A DNA stretch of 64,000 nt from positions 62,001 to 126,000 of IMG/VR virus record IMGVR_UViG_3300021185_002167; one strand, written 5' to 3'. Positions within the stretch are counted from its first letter, which is position 1; every line of letters begins with the position of its first letter. The notes under the pieces were generated by a model, which saw only the letters and a list, made by a program, of their open reading frames with translations, was not told the origin of the DNA and searched no databases. The translations under genes were made by a program, and so were the position numbers. Shown here in pieces: positions 21,557 to 28,967 of the stretch. Source of the DNA: a virus.

Positions 21557-21805
21557 ATGAACGAATATTTAATTGAAAAGAATAAAATGATGGGAGGTAT
21601 ACAAAAAGTATATAAGTTCCCTAATGGATATGGTGCAAGCGTTATTCAACATAAAGGTTCATATGGATATGTAAAGGGGCAATGGGAAGTTGCTGTATTA
21701 CATGAAGGTCAACTTTGTTATTCAACTCCTATCACATCTGATGTCATAGGTCATCTTAATGACCCAGAGGTTGATAACATTTTAGGTAAAATATTTAGAT
21801 TATGA
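21557..21805 (+). CDS. Hypothetical early protein from leaderless mRNA
   Basis: This 82-residue beta-rich protein (KVYKFPNGYGASVIQHKG, YGYVKGQWEVAVLHEG) ends in a hydrophobic IFRL. No Shine-Dalgarno sequence lies between promoter and ATG. Function unknown; similar small GYG-containing proteins are common in marine phages. Confidence 0.75.
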   Translation: MNEYLIEKNKMMGGIQKVYKFPNGYGASVIQHKGSYGYVKGQWEVAVLHEGQLCYSTPITSDVIGHLNDPEVDNILGKIFRL

Positions 21806-21933
21806 AAAAAACAATAAGACGTCCGGTGAGTACGCTAACTCACACATCAAGAGAAGTTGCAATTCATTTCTTAGCATGGAGAGAAAAGCAAAAAGAAAAA
21901 ACCATGATAGGTCATAATGGAGGTCCTAAGTAA
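21802..21933 (+). CDS. Small basic hypothetical protein
   Basis: This 43-residue ORF overlaps its neighbours by ATGA (start) and TAATG (end). Sequence MKKTIRRPVSTLTHTSREVA, then FLAWREKQKEK and a GHNGGPK tail. No function known. Confidence 0.55.
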   Translation: MKKTIRRPVSTLTHTSREVAIHFLAWREKQKEKTMIGHNGGPK

Positions 21934-22283
21934 TGGGTGCAACTAATTTTTATATGGGTTCATTACGATATGATATCCACGGCAGAAAAAGAAAGAAGCA
22001 TGCTTCTAACAGAGTAAAGAAAAAGCCTGTTGAGTTTAAACCAATGACTATTGAAGTATCTACTCTTGACCAACTACGAGCTGAACAAGCAGCTCAATAC
22101 AAATCAGTTATGGAAGACTATATGAAAGATGGTAACTATCCAAAATCTGATACTACTAAAAAAGAAACAATGAAATACACAGGTACTCTTGTCAAAGGTA
22201 TTGCTACAATGCATAAGTCAAATGCAGTCCCAGTTATTTCACAACAAGAAGCTGAGGATATCAGCAAAATGAGGAGAAACTAA
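21933..22283 (+). CDS. Basic hypothetical protein
   Basis: This 116-residue protein has a basic N-terminal third (YDIHGRKRKKHASNRVKKK) and a central helical segment (STLDQLRAEQAAQYKSVMED). It could bind nucleic acid by charge. Stop and next start overlap (TAATG). Function unknown. Confidence 0.7.
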   Translation: MGATNFYMGSLRYDIHGRKRKKHASNRVKKKPVEFKPMTIEVSTLDQLRAEQAAQYKSVMEDYMKDGNYPKSDTTKKETMKYTGTLVKGIATMHKSNAVPVISQQEAEDISKMRRN

Positions 22284-22405
22284 TGAATACAATATTTAGT
22301 ATACTATTACTGATAGGTACTGCATGGTTTGCATTTATGTCAGCTCATGTTTCTTCAGAACAAAAAGAAGGAAAAACTATTCGATTACCTTGGGAAAAGG
22401 AATAA
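22283..22405 (+). CDS. Small single-pass membrane protein
   Basis: This 40-residue ORF has AGGAGA upstream (22271-22276), a transmembrane segment at residues 3-20 (TIFSILLLIGTAWFAFMSA) and a short charged tail (RLPWEKE). Tight overlaps on both sides. Confidence 0.6.
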   Translation: MNTIFSILLLIGTAWFAFMSAHVSSEQKEGKTIRLPWEKE

Positions 22406-22497
22406 TGGAATACTTTTTATATTTTATATTATTCTGTATGATATGCAACGGTATTGTATACGTAATACAAGAATTAATTAATAAGTTTTATGATTGA
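22405..22497 (+). CDS. Very small membrane peptide
   Basis: This 30-residue ORF overlaps the previous stop (TAATG) and is hydrophobic over residues 4-21 (FLYFILFCMICNGIVYVI). Its last codons form the left arm of the terminator hairpin. Together with the preceding ORF it makes a two-gene membrane pair. Confidence 0.5.
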   Translation: MEYFLYFILFCMICNGIVYVIQELINKFYD

Positions 22498-22549
22498 ACT
22501 TCATCAACGCAACTCCTTATCACCCGCGGAAGTTCAATCATATTTTTTT
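22489..22549 (+). terminator. Terminator with 14-bp stem and 26-nt loop
   Basis: TATGATTGAACTTC (22489-22502) pairs perfectly with GAAGTTCAATCATA (22529-22542), followed by seven T (22543-22549). The loop (22503-22528) contains ACTCCTTATCACCC, which is C-rich and resembles an anti-Shine-Dalgarno. Large loops are unusual for a simple terminator, so a stable 3' RNA or small RNA is possible. Confidence 0.85.
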
Positions 22550-22558
22550 AAAAAAACG

Positions 22559-22587
22559 TTTACATTTGATAAGGAATGTGGTATAAT
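22559..22587 (+). promoter_or_regulatory. T4-type early promoter
   Basis: TTTACA (22559-22564), 17-nt spacer, TATAAT (22582-22587), preceded by an A-run and CG. AAGGAG at 22605-22610 precedes ATG 22617. Confidence 0.92.
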
Positions 22588-22616
22588 AGATCTATATAGT
22601 TAATAAGGAGAAATAT

Positions 22617-23732
22617 ATGGCTAAAAGAAAAAGAGGACCAAGTCTTGATGAAAAGTATCTTGGACCAGAACCAATATATACAAGTGAATCAGATTTTACC
22701 GGTGGAAACTGGACTAAAGGCGTTCATTGGTATAACTATTTTTATAAACAAAAAGATTATATGCCAACAACTCATCAGTTCTGTAAAGACGTAATGGGAT
22801 GGGATAAGAAAAAAATATCAGTACTTAAAAGGCTTAAAGACTACAGATTTATGAAAGTTAATAAGTTGATTAAAATGTATTATAGAGGTTGGCAATATCC
22901 AGAAGAACAAATCACTTCTATAAAAGATTTTATCAATGAACAATACAAAGTAGCTTTAAAAGAAAAGAAAGTTGAAGAAGCTAAAAAGGCTGATGTAGTT
23001 ATTATATCACCAGCTGAAAGAACTCGTATGAAAGTTATGGACACTATATATTATGACTTTGATTCTACTATAGTTGAAGGTTGGCTTGAAGGAGAATTTA
23101 AACAAAAGTTTAATGCTTTTAATCGATTTAAACTACATCAGCTTAAAGGTAACGCAATTAATATATTTAAAGCTCTTGTCGAAACTGAATATAATAATAT
23201 CAAAGATGCTTATGAAAAGAATTGCGATCAAGCAGTAGAAGCATACTCTCATTTTACGAAAGGCGAAAAGAGCAAGATGCTTAAACAGCTTGAAGAGATA
23301 TTTGTCGATCTTGAAAGACTAAGAGATTCTTTTAAAGCGACAAGGTCTACTAAAGTTAAAAAAGTTAAAGCTTCAGATCAACAAGTAACTAAGCTTAAGT
23401 ATTGTGCAGAAAACTTAGATGCTAAATTAACATCTATTAATCCTGTTGCGATACCAGGTAAAACTAAACTATATGTTTATAACTGTAAGAATAAAAAGCT
23501 TATGGAGTATGTAACATCATCAATAGGTGGCTTTGAAATATCAGGTACATCTATAAGAAATTTTGAAAAAGAATCTCGACAAGCTACATTAAGAAAGCCT
23601 GATGAAATATTACCAATGGTTCTTAATAAGACTGAAAAACAAATTGAGAAGATATGGGAAACGTTAACAACTAAAATAGATAAACCCACAGGAAGAATAA
23701 ATGCTGACTGTATTTTAATGAGAGTATTTTAA
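22617..23732 (+). CDS. Conserved T4-like phage protein, unknown function
   Basis: This 371-residue Lys-rich protein starts KRKRGPSLDEKYLGPEP and has a conserved-looking section (GVHWYNYFYKQKDYMPTTHQ) followed by long helices (residues about 90-250) and a C-terminal beta/alpha part (TKLYVYNCKNKKLMEYVTS). It is a type I associate with marine T4-like phages beside gene 33. No catalytic residues are obvious. It leads the operon that includes the late-transcription coactivator and replication genes. Confidence 0.8.
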   Translation: MAKRKRGPSLDEKYLGPEPIYTSESDFTGGNWTKGVHWYNYFYKQKDYMPTTHQFCKDVMGWDKKKISVLKRLKDYRFMKVNKLIKMYYRGWQYPEEQITSIKDFINEQYKVALKEKKVEEAKKADVVIISPAERTRMKVMDTIYYDFDSTIVEGWLEGEFKQKFNAFNRFKLHQLKGNAINIFKALVETEYNNIKDAYEKNCDQAVEAYSHFTKGEKSKMLKQLEEIFVDLERLRDSFKATRSTKVKKVKASDQQVTKLKYCAENLDAKLTSINPVAIPGKTKLYVYNCKNKKLMEYVTSSIGGFEISGTSIRNFEKESRQATLRKPDEILPMVLNKTEKQIEKIWETLTTKIDKPTGRINADCILMRVF

Positions 23733-23742
23733 GGAAAAAATT

Positions 23743-23988
23743 ATGTCAGATAATCCAGTAGAACAAAAAGTAATGACAAAGAAAAGATTTTCTGCAGCAG
23801 TAGAACATCTTGTCGCTAATAACAATATGTCTTATATCGATTCAGCAGCTTATATAGTTGAACAAAGAGGTATGGACTATAAGAATATGAAGAAGCTTTT
23901 AACAGATTCTTTAAAACAAAAGATTGAAGAAGAAGCAGCTAGCTTAAATTTAATCAAAATCAAACGAACTAATAAATTACCATTATAA
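23743..23988 (+). CDS. 33: Late-promoter transcription coactivator gp33-like
   Basis: This 81-residue protein shows the gp33 pattern: N-terminal acidic stretch, NNMSYIDSAAYIVEQRGMDYKNMKKLLTD-type helices (compare FGMSYLEATTAFLEENSI in T4) and a helix ending KQKIEEEAASLNLI, with a hydrophobic C-terminal LPL like the clamp-binding tail of T4 gp33. In T4, gp33 bridges RNA polymerase and the gp45 sliding clamp to activate TATAAATA promoters. The late boxes in this window make such a factor necessary. The homology is by eye on a short protein. Confidence 0.8.
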   Translation: MSDNPVEQKVMTKKRFSAAVEHLVANNNMSYIDSAAYIVEQRGMDYKNMKKLLTDSLKQKIEEEAASLNLIKIKRTNKLPL

Positions 23989-23998
23989 AGGAGAAAAA

Positions 23999-24262
23999 AT
24001 GAGTAGTAATGTAATCATTCCATCAAGCGTGGAAGACAAAAAAAGAATCAAAGGATGCATTGAAGAGATATCAAACTCTCTTACGCGTATCGATTCAGAA
24101 AAAGCTTTTATAAAAGAAGCAGTTGAATCATGCGCAGAGGATGTAGCAATTGATAAAAAGCATCTAAGAAAAATGGCTAACATACATCATAAGCAAAACT
24201 TAAGCGAAGTTGTTGGCGAAATAGAAGATGTAGAAGCTCTATACGAAGGAGTTATGGTATAG
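23999..24262 (+). CDS. dsbA: DsbA-like double-stranded DNA-binding protein
   Basis: This 87-residue helical protein lies between gp33 and gp59. Features: IPSSVEDKKRIKGCIEEISN, LTRIDSEKAFIKEAVES and HLRKMANIHHKQNLSEV. T4 has a small DNA-binding protein, DsbA, in the same cluster, said to assist late transcription; this is a good size and context match. AAAGGAG lies 8 nt before the start. Identity rests partly on position. Confidence 0.62.
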   Translation: MSSNVIIPSSVEDKKRIKGCIEEISNSLTRIDSEKAFIKEAVESCAEDVAIDKKHLRKMANIHHKQNLSEVVGEIEDVEALYEGVMV

Positions 24263-24858
24263 TGAACGATCCGTTTGAATCTTATAAATTGTATAATGCG
24301 CTCAAACTCCATTTCGAAACAGATGGATATGATGCTGTTAAATACCATTATAAGACAAACGTAAAGCCAACATCCTTCTTTAAACGTAAGGATAAATACT
24401 TCTTTGCCAAGCTTGCTAATACATATGAATCTGAATTAAAAGAATTCTATATAGCAAACTTTAAAAACGATGTTAAGTATGTCGGTGATATGCTTAACGA
24501 AGGTGGCGAAAGGTATTATAGAGACCATAAAAAGATTATGGAATCTCTCAGCTATCAGTTTCAAACTGATATAAATAAACTTAATGATATGGATATATCG
24601 TTTGATTCTCTCTTAACGGCAGAAGATAACAATCATCCATTGATTATAAAGCTTTGGATGCAAGAAGAAATACAGTTGGAAACAATCGTAATCTTGGATT
24701 CAATACTTGGGTTTGTAGAACGTGAAAATAATAAGATAACAGATACAATCATTTGGCCTGATATCTATAGAAAGATTATGAAATACAAACCTTTCGTAAA
24801 GTTCGATCGAAATAAATGTTTAAATTTATTAAAAAAGACCTTTACAAATGCCACATAA
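24262..24858 (+). CDS. 59: Helicase-loading protein gp59
   Basis: This 198-residue protein starts at GTG 24262, overlapping the preceding stop. It matches gp59 landmarks: YKLYNALKLHFETDGYDAVKYHYKTNVK (compare YKLYLMIKQHMNGKYDVIKYNW), FFKRKDKYFFAKLANTY, FYREY-like YYRDHKKIM and the C-terminal ILDSILGFVE. In T4, gp59 places the gp41 helicase on gp32-coated forks. Directly upstream of gene 32, as in T4. A -35 box lies inside its 3' end region. Confidence 0.9.
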   Translation: MNDPFESYKLYNALKLHFETDGYDAVKYHYKTNVKPTSFFKRKDKYFFAKLANTYESELKEFYIANFKNDVKYVGDMLNEGGERYYRDHKKIMESLSYQFQTDINKLNDMDISFDSLLTAEDNNHPLIIKLWMQEEIQLETIVILDSILGFVERENNKITDTIIWPDIYRKIMKYKPFVKFDRNKCLNLLKKTFTNAT

Positions 24859-24869
24859 TGTGGTATAAT
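24841..24869 (+). promoter_or_regulatory. T4-type early promoter for gene 32
   Basis: TTTACA (24841-24846) lies in the last codons of gp59, followed by a 17-nt spacer and TATAAT (24864-24869) with GTGG before the -10 box. The leader before ATG 24927 is about 50 nt with GGAG at 24915-24918; no pseudoknot like that of T4 gene 32 was spotted by eye. Confidence 0.9.
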
Positions 24870-24926
24870 ATAACTATAATATAATGTATAACGTGGACAA
24901 TTCAGTAAATATATGGAGAAAATAAT

Positions 24927-25832
24927 ATGTCATTAGACAATCTAAAGAGCATGCGAGGCTCATCAATCGATAAACTCGTAAAAGCAGCGGAAGCAGTATC
25001 AACAACAAAGACAGAATCTAACAGCTATGCTGACGATAGATTCTGGAAACCGACCAGAGATAAAGCAGGTAACGGTTATGCAGTAGTCAGATTCCTACCA
25101 GCCAAAGAAGGTGAAGATCTTCCTTGGGTAAGGTATTGGGACCACGGGTTTAAAGGACCAACTGGCTTATGGTATATCGAAAACTCTTTAACATCTATTG
25201 GACAACCAGATCCAGTGAGCGAATCAAATGGTTTACTTTGGAATTCAGGTCGTGATGAAGATAAAGCTCTCGCAAGAGAAAGGAAAAGAAGGTTACATTA
25301 CGTATCAAACGTATTAGTTATCTCTGATCCGGACAATCCACAAAATGAAGGAAAGGTATTTCTTTATAAGTTTGGTAAAAAAATCTTTGATAAGATTATG
25401 GATGTCATGCAACCTCAGTTCGCTGATGAAGAACCAGTAAATCCTTACGATTTCTGGGAAGGTGCAGACTTCAAAATTAAAATCAGAAAAGTAGAAGGGT
25501 GGGTCAACTATGACAAATCAGAATTCTCTTCAGCTTCTGCCCTACACGGTGGAGATGAAGCAAGACTTACTGAAGTGTATGACAAAATCTATTCTCTTGG
25601 TGATTTCTTATTACCAGAGAACTACAAAACTTATGATGAGTTAAGTATGAAGTTAAATAAAGTATTAGGTGTAACAGCCGGACATACTGCAGCGCCAGAA
25701 CCAATGTTGCAACAAACTTCAGCGCCAGCTCCGACTATGGAATCAGCCGATACGAGCTTTCCACCAGCGGACAATTCATCTGATGAAGATGATACACTTA
25801 GCTATTTTGCGAAACTTGCTAAAGAAAGTTAA
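24927..25832 (+). CDS. 32: Single-stranded DNA-binding protein gp32
   Basis: This 301-residue protein coats single-stranded DNA during replication, recombination and repair. It shows the T4 gp32 core: DKAGNGYAVVRFLPAKEGED, VRYWDHGFKGPTGLWYIENS, NVLVISDPDNPQNEGKVFLYKFGKKIFDKI, and YDFWEGADFKIKIRKVEGWVNYDKSEF; plus an acidic C-terminal tail (SSDEDDTLSYF) for partner binding. The T4 zinc site (one His and three Cys) is absent; there are no Cys residues. It has its own promoter and terminator, so expression can be independent. Confidence 0.96.
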   Translation: MSLDNLKSMRGSSIDKLVKAAEAVSTTKTESNSYADDRFWKPTRDKAGNGYAVVRFLPAKEGEDLPWVRYWDHGFKGPTGLWYIENSLTSIGQPDPVSESNGLLWNSGRDEDKALARERKRRLHYVSNVLVISDPDNPQNEGKVFLYKFGKKIFDKIMDVMQPQFADEEPVNPYDFWEGADFKIKIRKVEGWVNYDKSEFSSASALHGGDEARLTEVYDKIYSLGDFLLPENYKTYDELSMKLNKVLGVTAGHTAAPEPMLQQTSAPAPTMESADTSFPPADNSSDEDDTLSYFAKLAKES

Positions 25833-25848
25833 TTTTAATTAATTTTGG

Positions 25849-25874
25849 AAAGGACTCGAAAGGGTCCTTTTTTT
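25849..25874 (+). terminator. Rho-independent terminator after gene 32
   Basis: AAAGGAC (25849-25855) pairs with GTCCTTT (25864-25870) around an 8-nt loop, followed by T residues to 25874. It lies between convergent gene 32 and the minus-strand tape measure gene and overlaps the latter's stop codon. Confidence 0.9.
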
Positions 25875-27675
25875 ATGTGTATGTATTTGCCAACATACCA
25901 CCAACAGCATCTACTGCTTGATTAGCAGCGTTTGATATTACTGTTACTGTATCACCAGCTTTTTGTTGTATGTTATATAATGCAGTATCACGTCTTGCAG
26001 CTTCCTGATCAGTCATTCTTGGTCCTGAGAATACTTGATCTTTTAATGCTTTACCTTCTCTAGATTTTGCATCAATAAGCATTCCTTTTTTATCCATACC
26101 GTCAGCTTTTGCTTTAAGACCATCTAAAGCAGTATCTCCAGCAGTAAAGACTTTATCAAATCCTTCTTTAAATCCTTCCATTGGTGTTTTACCACCTGGT
26201 AATGATGCAGCTATAGCTCCTAATCCGCCGGCAGCAACTGCTTGAGGAAATGTTGCGATCTTTTTAAATATTTTTAATAGACTAATAGTAATATTTTTTA
26301 TAATACCACCAAATCCTATATCACTAATAGTATCTCTCATACGTGCAAAGAAGTTTATAATAGTATCAGTGACTGCATCAAAGGCATCACCTACTATTTT
26401 TGTAAATGAAAATGATGCTAAAAACTCTGCAGCTTTTTCAAATCCAAAGAATCCTAATATTTTACCTGTTATAAATCTAATACCATCCAAGAGAAATATT
26501 GGGCCCATGAGTAACATTTGTTTAAAGCCACCCATAATACCTGCAAAAACTTTAGTTAAGAAACTCCCATCTTCATATTGTTTAAATCCTTTAAAGAATC
26601 CAACTATAAAGTTAAATATACCAAAGAATCTACCAAGAACTCGACCTATACCTTTAAACGCGTTACCTACTCTAGATAAGAATCCAAACACCGTTTGTAT
26701 TGGCTTTAAAGCTTTAAAGAAATTTACTATTGACGATCCAAGACTGTTAACAACTTTACTTGATGTTCCTAAAGCTTTACCAGCTTTATCAACTGATTTA
26801 ATAACAACACTTGCTTGACCAGTAAATAAATTTATAAGTCCATTTAATGGTTTAAACAATGTATTAAGAGCTCTTGAAATACCTTTCATTAATTTAGAAT
26901 CTACTGGAAAACTAAACTTAAGCTTAGTTAATGATTCTAATGCTCTAAACCTTCCAGCAAGAAAACCAGTAGTTGCTGCAGCTACTTTAGTAACGTTACC
27001 AAGTATAGTAGTCATAATTCTGAATGAATCCATAAATACAAGCTTTAACTGCTTCACCGATCTCGCTAAGAATCCAGGGGGTTTATTACCCTTTGACTTA
27101 AATATACCAGTAAAAGCTTTGAATCCATTAGTAACAGTAGTTTGAATGCTTACTCTTAAACCTTTAAAGAATCCTTGCATGCCTAATAACTTTCCAATTT
27201 TAGTACCAATTGCTGATAAACCTTTCCCTATAAGTTTAAATGGTTCTAAGAATGCTGATGCAAAGAATCCGATAAGAAGACCACGTACCGCTGTATTAAT
27301 TATAATACCTGCTATAGTACCACGGCCTTTATCGCCAAATTCTTCTTTAAGTTGTTCATAACTAAAAGATGTATATTTTGCAATAGTTTCTAATAGGTCA
27401 TTACGTTCATTATCACGTTTAGCTTCTATTCTTCCTCTGAGTAACTGTTCTTTTTCAGCTTCTAATTCATCTAATTTGCCTGATTTTAATACTTCTATAA
27501 GGTCTTCTATAGCGTATAATTGACTCGTGTCTAAGTTGCGACCTTCCGTTCTCATATAATCATTAAGCTCTTGCGTATAATACGCTGATTCTTGAGCCAT
27601 TGCTGTAGCGTCGTTTAATTCTTGTAGTTGTTCTACTACGTCGCCAAGTGATTTTTGATTAGGTTGATCTGCCAT
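25873..27675 (-). CDS. Putative tail tape measure protein
   Basis: This is a 600-residue protein with a charged helical N-terminal third (EKEQLLRGRIEAKRDNERND) and then many hydrophobic or amphipathic helices separated by Gly/Lys/Phe repeats (GFFKGLRVSI, FKAFTGIFKSKG, FNFIVGFFKGFKQ). That composition is typical of tape measure proteins. It is 600 residues against 590 for T4 gp29. It lies downstream of gp26 and its frameshift ORF, mirroring the chaperone-to-tape-measure order of many tailed phages. I see no peptidase motif. Identification is from composition, length and order. Confidence 0.7.
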   Translation of the reverse strand: MADQPNQKSLGDVVEQLQELNDATAMAQESAYYTQELNDYMRTEGRNLDTSQLYAIEDLIEVLKSGKLDELEAEKEQLLRGRIEAKRDNERNDLLETIAKYTSFSYEQLKEEFGDKGRGTIAGIIINTAVRGLLIGFFASAFLEPFKLIGKGLSAIGTKIGKLLGMQGFFKGLRVSIQTTVTNGFKAFTGIFKSKGNKPPGFLARSVKQLKLVFMDSFRIMTTILGNVTKVAAATTGFLAGRFRALESLTKLKFSFPVDSKLMKGISRALNTLFKPLNGLINLFTGQASVVIKSVDKAGKALGTSSKVVNSLGSSIVNFFKALKPIQTVFGFLSRVGNAFKGIGRVLGRFFGIFNFIVGFFKGFKQYEDGSFLTKVFAGIMGGFKQMLLMGPIFLLDGIRFITGKILGFFGFEKAAEFLASFSFTKIVGDAFDAVTDTIINFFARMRDTISDIGFGGIIKNITISLLKIFKKIATFPQAVAAGGLGAIAASLPGGKTPMEGFKEGFDKVFTAGDTALDGLKAKADGMDKKGMLIDAKSREGKALKDQVFSGPRMTDQEAARRDTALYNIQQKAGDTVTVISNAANQAVDAVGGMLANTYT

Positions 27676-27679
27676 TTAT

Positions 27680-28057
27680 CTATTTCCCGAATGCTTTGCC
27701 AGCTTCTGATATACCAAATGCACCAAGTGTTACTACAACAAATGATGTATATATTGTTTCTGAAACTTTTAAATCCATGTCCCATACAAGTGCTGTGACT
27801 AAGTCAGTCATACCAAACACTACCATTAGGAAGAATGAAATAAATCCTATGATTGCTTTTTCATTCAAGTCGTTATCGTCAATAAACAAGTCCATAAATT
27901 TTCTTTTACGAGGACCAAGCTGTTCTTTTGCAAGCCGAGCTTCTTCTTTCATTTCTTTGATTGCGTCTTCTTGTTCATCAAGCTTCTCAATCATAGCCAT
28001 GTACTTATCTAAATCAATTTCTACTTCATTTCTGCTGTTATCTTGATTATCAGCCAT
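27680..28057 (-). CDS. Two-pass membrane protein in the tail cluster
   Basis: This 125-residue protein has a long charged coiled-coil N-terminal half (DLDKYMAMIEKLDEQEDAIK) and two transmembrane helices near residues 67-90 (KAIIGFISFFLMVVFGMTDL) and 99-118. A clear AAGGAG site lies upstream on the minus strand. It sits between gp26 and the tape measure gene, an unexpected place for a membrane protein. A holin-like role or an insertion/ejection role at the cytoplasmic membrane is possible; neither is proven. Confidence 0.75.
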   Translation of the reverse strand: MADNQDNSRNEVEIDLDKYMAMIEKLDEQEDAIKEMKEEARLAKEQLGPRKRKFMDLFIDDNDLNEKAIIGFISFFLMVVFGMTDLVTALVWDMDLKVSETIYTSFVVVTLGAFGISEAGKAFGK

Positions 28058-28059
28058 TA

Positions 28060-28248
28060 TTATCTCCTTTGTTCGTTTTTTAAACGTTCATTTTCTTCTT
28101 CTATCCAATCCGTTAATAAAGAAACGTATATCTCCCTTTCCCACGGTACCATATTATCAAGTTCAGTTAAACTGTAATGGTGGTGCTGCATCATAGCGAA
28201 GTTGGTCTTATAATGGTTAACAAGACTATCGTGCGAAAGGCCTACGTA
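28060..28248 (-). CDS. gp26 C-terminal extension reached by -1 frameshift
   Basis: This reading frame begins at the slippery run at the end of the gp26 gene and is open for 62 codons to TAA at 28062-28060. It encodes GLSHDSLVNHYKTNFAMMQH and then LTELDNMVPWEREIYVSLL and a Glu/Lys-rich end. The first ATG in this frame (28194) would remove the conserved-looking first part and has no ribosome site, which favours translation only as a fusion. Similar C-terminal modules (short His/Tyr motif, then an acidic helix) are the -T parts of tail assembly chaperones in other phages. A stand-alone 44-residue product from 28194 is the alternative. Confidence 0.68.
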   Translation of the reverse strand, partial: YVGLSHDSLVNHYKTNFAMMQHHHYSLTELDNMVPWEREIYVSLLTDWIEEENERLKNEQRR

Positions 28249-28949
28249 AAAAAACTTTGAAGACCTTTTAACTCCTGGCTATTCGCCTTACCACATGATG
28301 TACAATTAAATTCAATCAAACTTGATAGAGCGGGCATTGACCCAAAGAATTCAGATAAATTTTGAAATTGTTCTGAATTTAATGATTCAACAAAATTCGT
28401 TAATTCCTTTGTTGTCTCGCTCTTAGCATCATATACATTATCTTCATCAAAGATACTATCGATACAAGCTACTAACATTGACATAGCCGCATCCATTTCA
28501 TTATCTCCAAGATTTGATAAACTATCAATATCTTTTACAGAAGGATATTTTAAAACTACGCCAACAGTATCTGTTAACATCATTTGTTTATTATCATCTG
28601 TAACGACTGGTGCTTCTATTGCATCGAAGTCTATTTGTACTTCGTTACCATGTTGGCACTCTTCGCATTTTATATTTAAATCAATCTTTTCACCAACTGA
28701 TTTAGATCTTAATGCTAAAAATAAAGTTTCAATGTCAAACATTGCTAAACTTTCAACATCAATATCATCAAATACACAAGCTTTAATAATATCTATTGTT
28801 GTCTGCATGATAACCTTGCTATCATTTGACTCCATAGCCATCATCAAAAGCTTTTCTTCTTTTACTAAGTACGGTCTATAACTGATTTCTTGTCCAGTTG
28901 ACGGTACTTCTACCTTATACCTTGCGGTATTTAGCTCTGGTAAAGCCAT
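28242..28949 (-). CDS. 26: Baseplate/tail assembly protein gp26-like
   Basis: This 235-residue protein belongs to the T4 gp26-type baseplate family. It begins LPELNTARYKVEVPSTGQEI and continues YRPYLVKEEKLLMMAMESND, a family hallmark. A zinc-ribbon-like site is formed by CEECQHG in the middle and CTSCGK near the end. It has GGAG upstream on the minus strand. T4 gp26 is a catalyst of baseplate hub assembly. The last sense codons before TAG hold a run of seven T that is a canonical slippery site, so a longer fusion (about 296 residues) is likely also made. Confidence 0.87.
   Translation of the reverse strand: MALPELNTARYKVEVPSTGQEISYRPYLVKEEKLLMMAMESNDSKVIMQTTIDIIKACVFDDIDVESLAMFDIETLFLALRSKSVGEKIDLNIKCEECQHGNEVQIDFDAIEAPVVTDDNKQMMLTDTVGVVLKYPSVKDIDSLSNLGDNEMDAAMSMLVACIDSIFDEDNVYDAKSETTKELTNFVESLNSEQFQNLSEFFGSMPALSSLIEFNCTSCGKANSQELKGLQSFFT
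28248..28254 (-). promoter_or_regulatory. Slippery heptamer T_TTT_TTT for -1 frameshift
   Basis: On the minus strand gp26 reads CAA AGT TTT TTT ACG TAG. The seven T (28254 down to 28248) are phased as X XXY YYZ in the gp26 frame. Slipping back one base gives TAC GTA GGC and the open 62-codon extension. No downstream pseudoknot was worked out. Confidence 0.7.
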
Positions 28950-28967
28950 AATAATTCTCCTATTATA

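Noticed and set aside
26369-26818. Plus-strand ORF opposite the tape measure gene
   Set aside because: Antisense shadow of a Lys/Gly/Phe-rich coding region; no signals.
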